Source: Fomitopsis serialis
Lineage: Eukaryota; Basidiomycota; Agaricomycetes; Polyporales; Fomitopsidaceae
DNA length: 64,000 bases
Reading direction: 5' to 3'
Assembly (NCBI RefSeq): GCF_022376445.1
Contig: NW_025955105.1
Span: 42,488 to 106,487 of the forward strand
Made by a program: the position numbers and the translations under genes
The notes under the pieces: model-generated
The model's database searches: none
The model's input: only the letters and a program-made list of their open reading frames with translations
Told to the model about the DNA's origin: nothing
In this document: positions 24,835-36,309 of the stretch, piece by piece
Layout of the letters: every line of letters starts with the position of its first letter
Numbering within the stretch: the stretch's first letter is position 1

Positions 24835-25559
24835 ATGCAGCCGGCGCCTTGCTCACTACCCGAAAGGGCAGCTGCCCTTCAGGGACAGCCGGGTCATCCA
24901 CCGCTGGCGGGAGCTTGCGGCGGCCATACCCTAAATAGGACCTGTCGCGCGCTGGTCCACTTTGGGTGCCGTCACGGGCATCGGGTGATTGCAATCGCGA
25001 TCCGCTCGATCTGGCTATGTACGGCTCCATATATAGTAGCCGCGCCTCGTTTAGCATGGTGCCTGAATTATGATAGTCTGTGTATCGAGAATCTATGTCG
25101 CGCGCCATGACATACACACTCCATATGTCGCACTCCACAATATACACTTGAAAGGATTCACATTTGTTCTTTGCAATGTCAATTGCTACTACTACTCTCT
25201 ACACGACGAGCCAATTCATGAAGCAACATGTCCCAATTTGGTATGTTTAAGGTTCCGACAAATGATCAGGCTTGATACATTCAGTGGTCGTGTAGTTCTT
25301 AAGGCTGCGAAGGGGATTCGAGTACTATAGCGCTCGCAGAGGCATTATGCACGGATCCGAGTCTTTGGTGTCTCTTCCGGCCCGATGTCGGGCTTCCTCA
25401 CTAGTGTCCCCAGCAACGCGCTGTAGAGCACGGTATTGCAGTGGGTAACGATCTGCTTGGACAGATCAGCATGGTAGCAATGCGGATGATGAGTGGCGAG
25501 TGTACTTACACGACCTCTGTGGGTACCAGGAGGATGGCATGGATGTTAGAGAAGCAATG

Positions 25560-25945
25560 GGCATCGAACGGCAAAGACACACTTTGACCGTCCCCATCGA
25601 CATCCACGTCGTGGATCATCTCGTCGACCTCGTTGCCCGACAGTTACTCGCCTGCGCACCACCCGCACGATCAGCACCGCCACCTGTCCACGCAGACGAG
25701 GGCACTCACCGCGGTGAGTCATAATGCGCCCGAGCCCCGCAGCAGAGACGTAGCCACCGCCGTCCTTGTCGAAGACCTTGAGCACCCCCCTGATCTCCTC
25801 CTCGCTGTCCGTGTCACGCATCTTGCGCTCCTTCATTGTGAGGAACTCGGGGTTGATCGTGCCGTTCGGCGTTCGCGCCCACATCGACCTCGTTGATCAT
25901 GTCTTGCAGCTCCGCCTCCTTCGGGTTCTGCCCGAGTGAGCGCAT
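25560..25945 (-). pseudogene. calmodulin pseudogene
   Basis: Minus-strand remnants of a calmodulin gene in the right order: [20 protein letters not shown] (25944 downward), then [48 protein letters not shown] and, after what looks like a former intron, [17 protein letters not shown]. The frame breaks between the second-loop DV and the GTINPEFL block. The third EF-hand loop ends in Gly instead of the calcium-binding Glu ([12 protein letters not shown]). No N-terminal first EF-hand is visible upstream. It lies between the inverted C-rich arms, so it may have been carried there by a mobile element. Confidence 0.75.
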
Positions 25946-26640
25946 CCCTTCGTACCTGCTGACGCACTGTTCCTACTGGTTAACGCGCCATTCGACACGT
26001 TCGTCGCTGCGCCGTCCGACATACTTGTTGACGAGAGGGTCGGTCTAGGATGGATAGTGCATTGGTGCATGCATAAACAATCGGGCCAAATGAGCTTACC
26101 TAGATGCATTCATTCCTGGATGTGTCTCAGAGTCTCCACCGTTGTCTTCCGTGCAGAGACGAACATGAAAGCGAGATAGTAGAGTTACAGTAGCCTTGCG
26201 GGCGCCCGTAAACTCAACGTTTGTGTCTGTTTGTTGTCTCGCCAAGTTTGGCAACCCCGATGTGCTCGGGTTGTTCTCGACCAATCAGCACGCGTTTAAC
26301 GGTCCTACTTAGGCCTGCAACATACCTGTGATTCGTGATTGGGACGTTTCCGCACCGTGTGTGCATGTATTGTATGCTAGAATAGGGATTGATTACATGT
26401 TTAGTGGCATATACCACAGCAGATGAGATGTGGTACAATATTCTCGTGTGCAATAGTGTACTGTACTGGTTCTCAGCCGAGTCTCGAGTCGTAGTGGGTG
26501 TTGCGGCGCGATACATACTGGACTCGATGACTCGGATGAGTACACATTCATTGTACATATATATTATATTCTGCCATTACAGTTCGTTGTACGTTGAACA
26601 TTGCACGCACACGCGATGTTTGCGAATTAAACAAAGCAAA
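25946..26640. other. intergenic, no gene seen
   Basis: AT-richer DNA between the calmodulin pseudogene and the right C-rich arm. No convincing exon on either strand. Confidence 0.35.
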
Positions 26641-26649
26641 TCCCAGACT

Positions 26650-27560
26650 GATCTAGTATATGTGCTGCGTGCGCCCCGGCCCTGCCCACCGTCGCGGTCA
26701 CCCACTTTTCGCTCACGCGCCCACCTTGTGTTCGTTGGCTGTGCTTGCGTGCTGGGAATTCGCCCCTGCACGCTCGCGATCGCCGTGCGTGAGCTGCTGG
26801 TCCGCGCTCTGTACTCGCCTGTCCTCTCGCCCTCGCACTCTCTTACCCACTTGCCCTCTCGCTCGCCAATCCACCCACTCTCCTACTGACCTGCTCGTCC
26901 GCCTGCCGTCCCGCTCACCTGTTTTATCACTCGCCTACTTGCCCGCTCGTCCGCCCGTCCATCCGCTCGCTCGTTCAGTCGCTTGGCACCCGCTTGTCCG
27001 CCGGCCTGCTCGTCCATCCGCCCTCCCGCTCGTGTAGCTGCTCGTATACCTGCCCGCCCGCCTACATGTCCGTTTGCCAGCCTGCGCCCAGCGCACTCGC
27101 AGTGAGTGGCATGCGCTGTCGCCTACCAGCGTGCCCGCCTGTCTGCTCTCCTACCCGTCCGCTTACCTACTCGTCCACCTGCCCGTCCACCCGCCCACCC
27201 GACCACCTGCCTGCCTGCTCATCTACGTCCACGTACCTGCCTGCTCATCTACGTCCACGTACCTGCCTGCCTGCTCTCGCGCCCGTTCTCGCCTGTCTAT
27301 GTCCACCTTCCCGCCTGCCTTCTCACGCGCCCGTTCTAGCCCGTGCCCGTGGTCCGCCCGTTGGCTGCGTTTGCACGCGGGGCATTGGCCCTGCGCAATC
27401 GCGGTCGACGCGCGTTTGCTGCGCGTCGCCGCGTCCTGTGGACACGGTCAGCTCGCTCGCTCGTATGTGATTGCACTCACCTTGATGCTGGCTCTTCGCT
27501 GACACACCAGCTGTCCATTTGTCGGCTGCATCTGCATGCGGGGCGTTGGCCCTGCATGCT
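26650..27560 (+). repeat. C-rich low-complexity arm, right
   Basis: Plus-strand counterpart of 24300-24745 and about twice as long. It is dominated by CCTGCCCGCCTG and GCTCGTCCGCC units. It includes a direct 30-nt tandem duplication near 27220-27270 (CTGCTCATCTACGTCCACGTAC twice) and three spaced copies of the GGGGCATTGGCCCTG-type block (26755, 27380, 27540). The Pro/Arg-rich open frames are composition artefacts. Confidence 0.55.
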
Positions 27561-27893
27561 CGCTATCGTAACTCGTTGTACGCGGTGTAACGATGTCGGT
27601 CACCGGCGTGGGGTGGTGGAGGTCGCAAACAGCAGGCGGAACCGCTCGCCCTGCGCTCGCCGCTCGCTCGGCTCGTTGCGGGCTTCCGGGCTTAGCCGAA
27701 ACTGACGCCAAGCAGCGGGCTGGGCGGCGGCGCAGGGGACTGAGATCGTACCTGATCTCAGATGCGCTGACCCCGATGTACGTCCATATGGGGCAGCCGA
27801 GCATCGCGCGCCAGTGGTACCGCCCCGCCGTGGACGAAGGCACCGGGCTGCCCCGGCGCGACTGCTATAACAGGTAACGACCGACGGCGCCTC

Positions 27894-27995
27894 GCTCATA
27901 CATGAGCGAGCGGCAGCTCATGTATGAGAACAGGCCTTGGTAAGTACAGCTGTTTATGTATGATACCTTTGTGCTAACCACAGGGATTTCATACA
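27894..27995 (+). repeat. hairpin module, right copy
   Basis: Plus-strand counterpart of the left module. It has a perfect 12-bp hairpin (27895-27906 with 27917-27928, 10-nt loop) whose arms are themselves palindromic (GCTCAT-AC-ATGAGC at 27894-27907). A 5-bp AACAG/CTGTT pair follows, then a 39-nt block bounded by TGTATGA and TCATACA (27957-27995). Just upstream (27735-27760) is another inverted repeat, CTGAGATC with GATCTCAG. Confidence 0.55.
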
Positions 27996-28099
27996 AAGAT
28001 ATGCCTATATGGCCTGAGGACGAATGATCTGCGTGCAAATGCAGCATGTACATGTATGTAAGACTACGTGTAGGGACCTACAAATATATTGGGTTCGTG

Positions 28100-28275
28100 A
28101 GGTCCGATGAGTCTGATGGGTGGTCTGAATCGTGTCTGAAAGTGTCTGAAAGGTGAGCTGACATCAGACACTGCGTCTGAAGTCAGAATTGAATCTACCC
28201 TTTTCAGACCTGGCGTCTGAACTGTCTGAGGTGCCTGATTCGACTGATGTCAGACGTCTCAGGCATGTTCAGACG
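28100..28275. repeat. TCTGA/TCAGA cluster
   Basis: About a dozen copies of TCTGA or its complement TCAGA lie within about 175 bases, many as GTCTGAA or TCAGAC. They are irregularly spaced and on both strands. Expected by chance is fewer than one. It lies about 500 bases beyond the 3' end of the inactive RdRP gene. Possible reads are a protein-binding cluster or a transposon subterminal region. Confidence 0.5.
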
Positions 28276-28783
28276 AAGTCGCTGTTTTGCTGATGTAGAG
28301 TAGCAGGAAACGATTCCGGCGCGTTTGTTCGCAATTCAATTCACAACCTCTGTAAGGGAATGGTTCTTTACATCCACCGGGAGGAGGTGCACCGATCACT
28401 GACGTCGGCGTTCCGTGCTTCCGTGTTCGGCTCACGTAGCAATGGTAGCGTTGCAACTGCCAGTGTTGACAGCAGAAGCATGACTCGTCACTCGTACTAT
28501 CGTAAGTCAGCCATAGCGCCCTCGTCAAATCTTTTCTGAGAAATTGCAAGGTCACGTCTACAAGATAGTCGTATTCACAGCTCGCATATATCATAACGAA
28601 GCAGCACGACAAAAGTATCATACAACGGATGGTGGGACAGTGTCATCCTAGTTTCGTAGTACATACATATCAGAACATCAAATGTTTACAGAGCTCTCGT
28701 CGACCAGACTACCAACTCTTCCTCCAGACATTCTACTGGCATAAGCCTTAGCTGCCATGGCTGTTGTCGCCAATCAAAGACCA
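28276..28783. other. 3' intergenic, no gene seen
   Basis: Half a kilobase between the TCTGA cluster and the stop codon of the minus-strand RdRP paralog. A 120-codon minus open frame (28259-28621) has no recognisable motif. Confidence 0.35.
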
Positions 28784-31700
28784 TTATTTGTAGTAAGCAA
28801 CCCACCGGCCATCGTTCTTGTGCTCCTTCACAATGACCAAGCATGCTCTGCATTTGTACCGCCTAGCATACTGATTCCCCCATTCACAATGCCACGAATG
28901 ATGTTCTGCCCAGCACTTCCCAAGGCGTGGGTGCGCGGCGACAGGTGCAGAAGGCTTTTTATTCTCGCACACAAGGTCAGATCCCATCACTTGCCCCGCA
29001 GCGACAGCAGATGTCCTCCTTTCCTCGGTATTTTGAGGCTTTGCTTGTGGAGCCTGCGCAAGCTTCGAAGCACGACTCAGGCGCATACCATAGAAGGACG
29101 TATCTGTGAGGTGTGCGTCTGACGATCCAGGAGCGTGCTCCGTACATTCCCCAGAACTTCGGCCCGAGGCGCAGGATGTTTCCGGCTCAGGTTTGACAGC
29201 AGGAGGGTTGCGAGAGACAGGTGCGCTATTGGCAGAGGCACAGAGTCTTCTCGTCATTGGCATCGATGCAGATTTGACACCGTACTCGGTGCTATCCTTC
29301 GGTAACTGAGAGCAATTGGAGGTCTCGTTCGTTGTCGTCGATGACGAGTTGAGTAGGTCGCTTTTGTTGTCGACATCCTCTCGTTTCATCGCATGAGCTT
29401 CGACCCCACGCCGCACAACTGAGTCTCCTGGATGACCGACGTTCGCATTCTTTACAGGACGCAGCAACTTGGCTATCGGCGTTTTTGGACGTTGAGCTGC
29501 CTGCAAATGTACCACATCCCCTACCCAGTTCGGTCCCTCCTTACGCTCGATGATCCTAATCGTGCAGTTAGTACATTGATAGGATCGTGCAGATCCAGTC
29601 GTAGTGATCCTCCATGTATGTTCGGGGGCATTGGTGCACGATGGTGGATTTGAGGCCACGGGATAGGGCGGCGTGAGGCTGTACTCTACAGAGCGTGATT
29701 GGTCTGAACCGCCCTGTGCACCGTAGGACAAATCCTGAGCGACAGAAGGCGAGGTTACGATCATCGCAATTGCGCTTGAGATGCGACTGCCACTCGAACT
29801 TGAAGTGGCGGATGGCGGTCCTTCGAGAGGTGCGGTCAATCGTGTGGCGAATGTGGCTTTGCTCGCTGTCTGGGACCAGTCTGCCACAGCGTAAGCTAGG
29901 GACAGACGTTATCTGATGCACTCACCGTCGCGAATCCGATTGAGGTATACAAGTCCAATCCAAGCAAATGCGGGGTTCTTCTGCGCATAGCCATAATGAT
30001 ACCTGAAAACACATCCGTTGTTAGTAAGGTCTGACAAGGAGCGGGTGAAATCATAAGTAGCTGACCAGGCGGACGCTCGGACTGATTGTATGTGCTTGAC
30101 AAATGAGGTCTCTCCTGTCTCCAGAGACTTAGACATCGCTTTCTTCACTTCATATCAGTACCCACAAACCTTCGAAGTACCGACTGCGGTAGCTAGTGAA
30201 TACAGCATCAGCATGTTTGGACAACGCGCTGATGCCATGGGTCAGGATATTATCTTCGTATCCGTCTTGGAATGTGATCATCAGAATTCGGACAGCGCCG
30301 AGGAGTCATGGGACACTTACCACTGGTAGCCAACTCATCGCGCTTCACAGCCTCCTCGAGATCTTGGTTGAACTTCCGACAGACATTCGCTGCCTCTCTG
30401 TAAGAGTCATCCCATGCGCGTTCATCATGACCTCTGATGTCTAGCACAGGATCCAATGTATAGCTTGAGATTTTCGGAGGCTCACACGTCGGAATGAGTC
30501 GGCGTAGGGTTTCAAGCGGATCCGTGAGTTGAGGTTCCAGACACCGGCCTGAGCGTCCAGCCTGGATAGCGTGAAATTGGTCCCAGAGCGTTCGTGTCAA
30601 AGCCGGATCGTGGAGACCGTCCTGGACAAAGTCATCGCGGCTTTCTTATGAGACATGATGTCTGAGGGACTTACAAGAGCACACTGAATTAACGGTTGCA
30701 AAGCGACTGCGCGGGGATCGTGGGCAAGCTTCTGAGATCGAAGTGCATAATGATGCCACTGTTTCATCATGTCTTCTGGCAGTCGGCCGTATTTGTGCAG
30801 CATAAATACATCCAATGCTGCGGCCTTCACATCCACAACAGGACCCTCTCTCTTGACTGCGTACTGATGGCTGCTCATGTGCAATCGACTGGTATACGGC
30901 GTAGCCCCCGTTGCACTGACAAGGTTCGCGTTCCAAGTCACGAAGTACTGGTGCTCGTCTGGAGCTCTTCGTTGCAATCAGAGACTATTACACGGACGTA
31001 CAGGCAGGTGCTACTCACCCTGATACGACAGAGCCAAGAATTGCATGCTTTGATCGCTTCGAGAAGACTACGTTCGCATGTGAGACGAGATGTACCAGCA
31101 AGAGTAGCGCGACAGCTCACCGACGCAATTGGTGAGGTGCATCAGGCGTTCGCAACGCACCGCTTTGAACAACCAGATGTCTGGGCAAAGATTATCGTAC
31201 TGTCGGTAATGAAGCCGGCAATCAACTCACCTCCAGTAGAAAGAGAGGATTCTCTGTCGCGCTGTCAGAACACTGACAGTGGACAAGACGCCGATTGAGG
31301 TATAGCATACCTTACGATTAACAGAGGTCGTTCTGACAAAACACGCTCTCCATCGGGAAAATTGATGAAAACCTCGTCTTGTCCAAGAATCCCCTCTTCG
31401 TCGACGACTCCATACAAGCGAGCAGACTTCTGACAGTTTCAACTTCATCAGACAAGTATCAAAGGGTATCTAGCTTTGGAGACTACCTCGACGCGAATGC
31501 TGAGATTTTGCTGTAGGGTCTTGTACCGCTGATGTTGGAACAGCTTCAGCATCCACTCGACGTAGCATTCCTGGAGATCGTGCTTTGCTAACAGTAGGGA
31601 GAGTACTAGCATATGATACCCATGAGCAGAGCGGTCTACGAATTCAGTGAATATGCCCAGCTCACGTTCGCTGTTGAAGACGGAGGGCAATGCTTCCATC

Positions 31701-32891
31701 TCATTTGTCACGTATCGCAAGGCCTGTTCGCGATTGCGAGGGAGACTCGCGATCGCATTGAGATCGTCTGTGAGCAGTTCTTCGAATACCTGTGGACACG
31801 AGATGCATCGAATGCTAGTTTTAGCGCATGTCTCGAGGAGCCTGAGACGTCGTGGAATGATACCTTCGGTAGTGTACCTAGTGTGAGTAGCTTGAGGATC
31901 GTTTCCGCGGTCAATCGTGAGGGCCCCGACCGACGAGAATAGCCAAGAATTTCCAACATAGTCATGCTGCTATCGTGTAGGTACACGGAACGCCGACAAG
32001 CAATCCAGTAATCGTCACCACCGCGATCCTGGCCCCGTCCAGCAGAGCACAACCGGGTGAAGTCTTCGTCTGGGTAGCGGACAAGTGTACCACTCCAGTC
32101 GCCGCGTTGTACATGAAAGACTGAGTAACATCGGGGATTTCAGATCGACCGGTGCGAGAACACCAACCGGCCTTCTTCTGCAATCCACTGGAAACTCACC
32201 TGAAGTGTCCGGGGAAATTTGGACGTCTTCACAGATGCGCTTGGCGATTGACTCTTTGATGATGCCGCAGTCCTTTGTGTACAGAGACCCGCCCGAATCA
32301 TACAGATCATTTAACGTTGGGGCCACTCTGCCATTTGGGACCTGGCCGAGATAAATACTCCGTTTTCCCAGTACATCAAAATGTGGTTAAGGAGCGACTC
32401 ACGTCCAGGGTGCCCGTTGTGAAGGCAAAGGATATGCTAAGACGAGTGGCTAACCTCCCATAACCACTTTGAAGGCAGGCGGTGTCTAAATTGCCGAGTG
32501 CTTGAAGCAATCGAGGGGCAGTCCAGAAGGCGTCTTCACGAAAGAGCACCAATGTGCCTTTGTTGACGTGTTTGGCGGTGAATCCAAGAAAGGTATAGCT
32601 GGACGAGCGATTCATTCTCAACGTATTGAGAGGGATCCTTTCAATCGGAGTGGCTCACCGTTGACCATTCCACAACAGTCCTTTTGTTATCAAGCCAGCC
32701 ACCTTTTGACGGATGAGAGATTCAATGTCATCCGAGTTCGCCCGTGGGACGGACAGAAAAAGAAGGCGTCTGGGGTCGTCAATAATTCGTGTTACCCGCG
32801 AAGACCGGTGATCTCGAAGTTGTGGAGGGTACACTTGACCGTCTGTCGAAAGTCGAGTAGCCCATACGTGCACTGTAGGTGTGTGCGACAT
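28784..32891 (-). CDS. RdRP paralog with lost catalytic aspartates
   Basis: QDE-1/RDR-type cellular RNA-dependent RNA polymerase paralog, 1097 residues in 15 exons: 32891-32659, 32598-32403, 32341-32200, 32120-31864, 31789-31487, 31429-31311, 31253-31231, 31180-31121, 31067-31019, 30966-30675, 30621-30321, 30265-30170, 30114-30066, 30002-29926, 29880-28784. Seven internal exons have exactly the lengths of the right-hand paralog (43.4-47.8 kb). Alignment fixes the start: MSHTPTVHVWATR opposite MVNIPNVVVLAAR. The active-site loop DLDGD reads APDEH (residues 462-466), the FQIRRGGLKG motif reads FHVQRGDWSG, and NP in the loop before DIR is ES. Frames and splice sites are intact, so it looks like a pseudoenzyme rather than a dead gene. 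The last exon encodes an extension with two C-H-C-C clusters (CTNAPEHTW...CTNC; CWAEHHSW...CRAC). It may bind RNA or regulate the active paralog. Confidence 0.85.
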
Positions 32892-33325
32892 TGCAGCGCA
32901 GTAAGGCTCGCTACATAAAGCCTCCACACTGCCTCATAAATGCGGCACCACTAGGAAGGCTGTGGTGAATGCGCGAAATGAAGCGGTTTGCAGCTCGGAG
33001 CCTCGGGAGTCGGCGGCCCTGCAGATCTCAAGTCTGTTTCAGCGTTGCAATGCCAAAACGAGGAAACTTGCAGATGAGCTCACCTCGCCCGAGTCGTTAG
33101 GAGAATGACGGACGAGAACTTTTGGCGAACCTACCGAGGTATATGTAGTGGCACAGCACAACGGAGACCGACTCCGAGTTGGTTGAGAATCTTGAGATGC
33201 ACCTCAAGGCTCAGGCCCGTGCTTGACACGCGGCACCCCAGTGCTGGTAATTCAACAGAGATAGTCACACAGTGCCTCACGCTATTGGTTGTTATCTGCA
33301 CATCCAATAGGTATTAGTAAGGTGT
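32892..33325. other. upstream region of RdRP paralog
   Basis: Promoter space of the minus-strand RdRP paralog up to the candidate left target duplication of the mobile element. No exon is recognisable. Confidence 0.4.
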
Positions 33326-33333
33326 TGCGTTGT
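33326..33333 (+). repeat. candidate target-site duplication, left
   Basis: TGCGTTGT, repeated exactly at 39338-39345 on the other side of the inverted-repeat element. Eight bases is the target length of hAT and KDZ-type DNA transposons. Confidence 0.5.
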
Positions 33334-33377
33334 GTAGACCTCACTACGTACAATGACGAAATGTTCTGCAGTCAACC

Positions 33378-33545
33378 GTAACGTAGTCTCGGAACCAGCC
33401 GTTCGGAGGTGAGCGGAGATCGAAAAACACATACAAGAAACACCTCCAGAACGTCTGGTCGTCCTCGTAGAGACGGGGGGGTCTCACTCGACCCCGTGAC
33501 CAGACGCGTCGCGCGAGAGGCCGCAGAGGCGCATACATGCAGTGC
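33378..33545 (+). repeat. left terminal inverted repeat
   Basis: Left arm of the element. It includes a hairpin formed by 33394-33411 and 33441-33459 (ACCAGCCGTTC with GAACGTCTGGT, and GGAGGTG with CACCTCC) around a 29-nt A-rich loop. It also contains CGTCTGGTC and GACCAGACG as a second, overlapping inverted pair. Confidence 0.75.
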
Positions 33546-33629
33546 GATGCCTACGCGTCGTTTTACTTACCGTGCACAGCGTACACTTCCTGCCCTGTTA
33601 TTCTGCTTAGAATTTATCTCTACTGCTCC

Positions 33630-36309
33630 ATGTCATCATCTCGTGCTCAGAATGAAGATCCTCTACCTTCGCGTTCGTCACCAATCACAGAACGCAGCCG
33701 CCGCATGCTGGCCCAACTGACTGCTTCTGGGCACGCCCTCGATACTGTCCTCGAGATACTCCAATTCATGGACTCCAAAAAGGTCAACCTCGGTGTACTC
33801 GTGTCCATTATATGCTGGCATCCGGAATTTCCAGCTCTCGTCGAAAACGCGAAGGTTCAACATGCACGGACGTCCCTCACTCATATGCCAGATATCAAAA
33901 AATGGATAGAACGCATCTACCGTCCTCCTAGGCGACATAATGCTGGGATCAGTACCGAGGGCGCTCATGCGGCACTGCGGGACTTCGCGATGGATGTCGT
34001 CTCGCAGGAACTCGAGCAAGAGCTCAAAGCTCTCGACCCCATCATGCGATCAAAGCAGGACGAGCTGTCCGAGGAGAGTGTTCTCTCCATTAAGCTCGCA
34101 GATATGGAAAATAAGGTCACCTTGGCTGCTCCGAAAATGTGGAGGCTTCTCCGCGGTGTTTCGTACAGCGCTGTTCAGGAAAAGCGAAACACCATGAAAA
34201 ACCCGAACTCTGTATGTTGCGCATGAGCTGACTGAGCTGCACTCACACATTTCATCTAGACTGTGCTTATGATGATCACAATGATATGCTACTCACGCTC
34301 GCACCACCTCTGCCGATTCCAACAAATGCTCAGCCTCTACTTCCGAGCATGCGGCCTCGCGAGTGTCGCGTTCAACACGCTCAATGCGTTTTCGATCTGT
34401 ATGAATCAAAAATGGGTCTATCCTGCAGTGGATCGACTGGCTACCACGGCACACGAAGCTCTTCGGCGGGACATCGAGAGCTACCTATGGTTTGGCTCCC
34501 ACGACAATATCAACCGCAAAAACAAGAAATTCGAGCAGCGGCTTGACAACCAGTGCTCTTTCGAGAGCGGAACAGCTGGAACAATCTACATCATCAAGAA
34601 TCCCACCGTTGCTCGTTTGGACGCACGCGCTGTTCGCGAACAACTTCATCGGGGAAGCCAGGAACAGCTGTCCTTACGAGATCTCCTCCTCATGGATGCG
34701 AAGGCTGCTCCGCGCATTCTTGAGCGCGCAGTTTACCACGTCCTGTCGGTCCTTACGGAGGCTCCAGACTTCGAGTTCTCAAGCTATCAGTTCGCAGATC
34801 ACTCCGTCTTCCAGCCGCCCGCGCCCACAGTGCAACTGCCGACTGGTCCCGAACATGCTACGGTTGCGTACATGCTAAACACAGTCAAGATAGAAGAGGC
34901 GTCATATGAAGGCAACATACGCGTGATGCAGGAATGGGAACGACAGCTCGGCTTCAATACTCAAGAAAAGAAACAGAAGCTTGCGCGCGATGCGACTCTG
35001 GTCTGGGTTGGCGATCAGCTTACGGTCTCACGTCTACGTGGCATCCAACGGTTTCGCTGCGCTGACATGAATGCCTACGAGCGAATGGATCACGTTGTTC
35101 CTCAGTATGGCTGGTTCCACCTTGTAATCTCGAATCTGGCTTCGCTCCACTCGCAGTACTACGGGACCACTATTGGACGCGGACTGGCCTTTGCTATCGA
35201 GCTGCTTAACCGTAGACGGCTCAGTGCAACATCAGTACAAGGCCTATTCACACACGACATGTCTGAGCTCTTGGACCATCTCGGGACAGCTAGTCTGCGC
35301 GATGCTTGGTGCAAGGTGGCGAACGTCAAATCACTCTCGGATCTGGAGCTACGCAACCGACAACCCGAGGAATTGAGGGCTTTCGCTGAGAAGATCGTTG
35401 CTGAATACGCATCAACGAAGGCACTCGAATTGCACCGCGCAAAACCGAAGGCGCAGCATGACGAGCAGCTCCAGCAGCGCATCCAGTTCAATAGAGACAT
35501 CCTTGATTACTTCGACATCCGTGACTCAATCAAATCTGGCGATGTTGGGGCACTCGAAGAGCAACTTCCACGTCTTTTCATTCGCTTCCTAGGTGGCAAA
35601 AACTCGAACTACCACACTGAGGTCTTGGGTCTCATGCACTCGATGTACCGGGAGTGGACACCCGAGTTGCGGTACGTCTACTACCACCTAGTGCATACAA
35701 GAACCGTGCATTGACTCACCTTCTCATCTGTGTCATTCAGAAACCACGTCATGCAACATTGCTGGCTGGCAAACACTACCGGACGCCCGGATTCATTTCT
35801 CCCATTCGATCAGCTTCAAGAGCATAATATTCGGGATTTGAAGGTATGTCGTCCAGGACTCCGAACCTGTTTCCCATCTCCAGGTACTGACTCGTGCACG
35901 GTGGCAGTACATATTCGAGCTCATGGGGCCATACGCAACGTGGGAGCTACTTGGTCGTATGTCCGCGGCCATCCCGTGTCTACGGAAGCTGAAAGACCAC
36001 ATCGAAAGCGAGTTCAACCACTATCACCGCGGGAAATCGCATACCAGCCCAGATGCCGAGGAGGACATCGCGAAGCTGCACCAGGCGCTACGTGACTCGA
36101 AGGTCCACCAATACATTGCAGGACGAAGGGTTACGAAGAAAAACAAATACCCAGACGTCATGCGTGAAGGTAGCAATCCCGTGAAGATGAAAAAGGCATT
36201 GGATTCGTTTTACGAGAAACGCGAGTGCGATCGGGTAACAACGGAGCGCTATGTCGAACGTGAGAGTACAAGAGGGACTACAAACACGGCTGCTACTACT
36301 GGTCCATAG
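33630..36309 (+). CDS. DUF6589-like protein, candidate transposase
   Basis: 832 residues from four exons: 33630-34211, 34260-35671, 35741-35843 and 35908-36309. I recognise the family as the basidiomycete DUF6589 group from memory: landmarks are VWVGDQLTVSRLRGI (about residue 442), MDHVVPQYGWFHL, YYGTTIGRGLAFAIELLNRR and a TASLRDAWCKVA segment. The Asp in GDQLT and the Asp-His in MDHVVP are candidate metal-binding residues of a DDE-like fold; this is inference. ATG at 33630 is preferred; an in-frame ATG at 33537 would start inside the terminal repeat. The C-terminus is basic, then Thr-rich. Its stop overlaps the stop end of the RecQ gene by 14 bases. The frame is intact, so the element may be young. 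Confidence 0.75.

Noticed and set aside
26660..27502. Overlapping Pro/Cys-rich open frames on the plus strand
   Set aside because: Same low-complexity cause as the left tract; no codon bias or splice-linked homology.
23040..28050. CRISPR-like array or bacterial insertion
   Set aside because: The repeats are low-complexity or palindromic without regular spacers, and all surrounding genes are fungal with introns.
31231..31253. Reading the loop of the inactive RdRP as NPLFLLE, which would restore the NP motif
   Set aside because: That frame needs a 31-nt intron next; the acceptor one step further gives a 23-nt exon identical in length and phase to the paralog and normal 50-57 nt introns.
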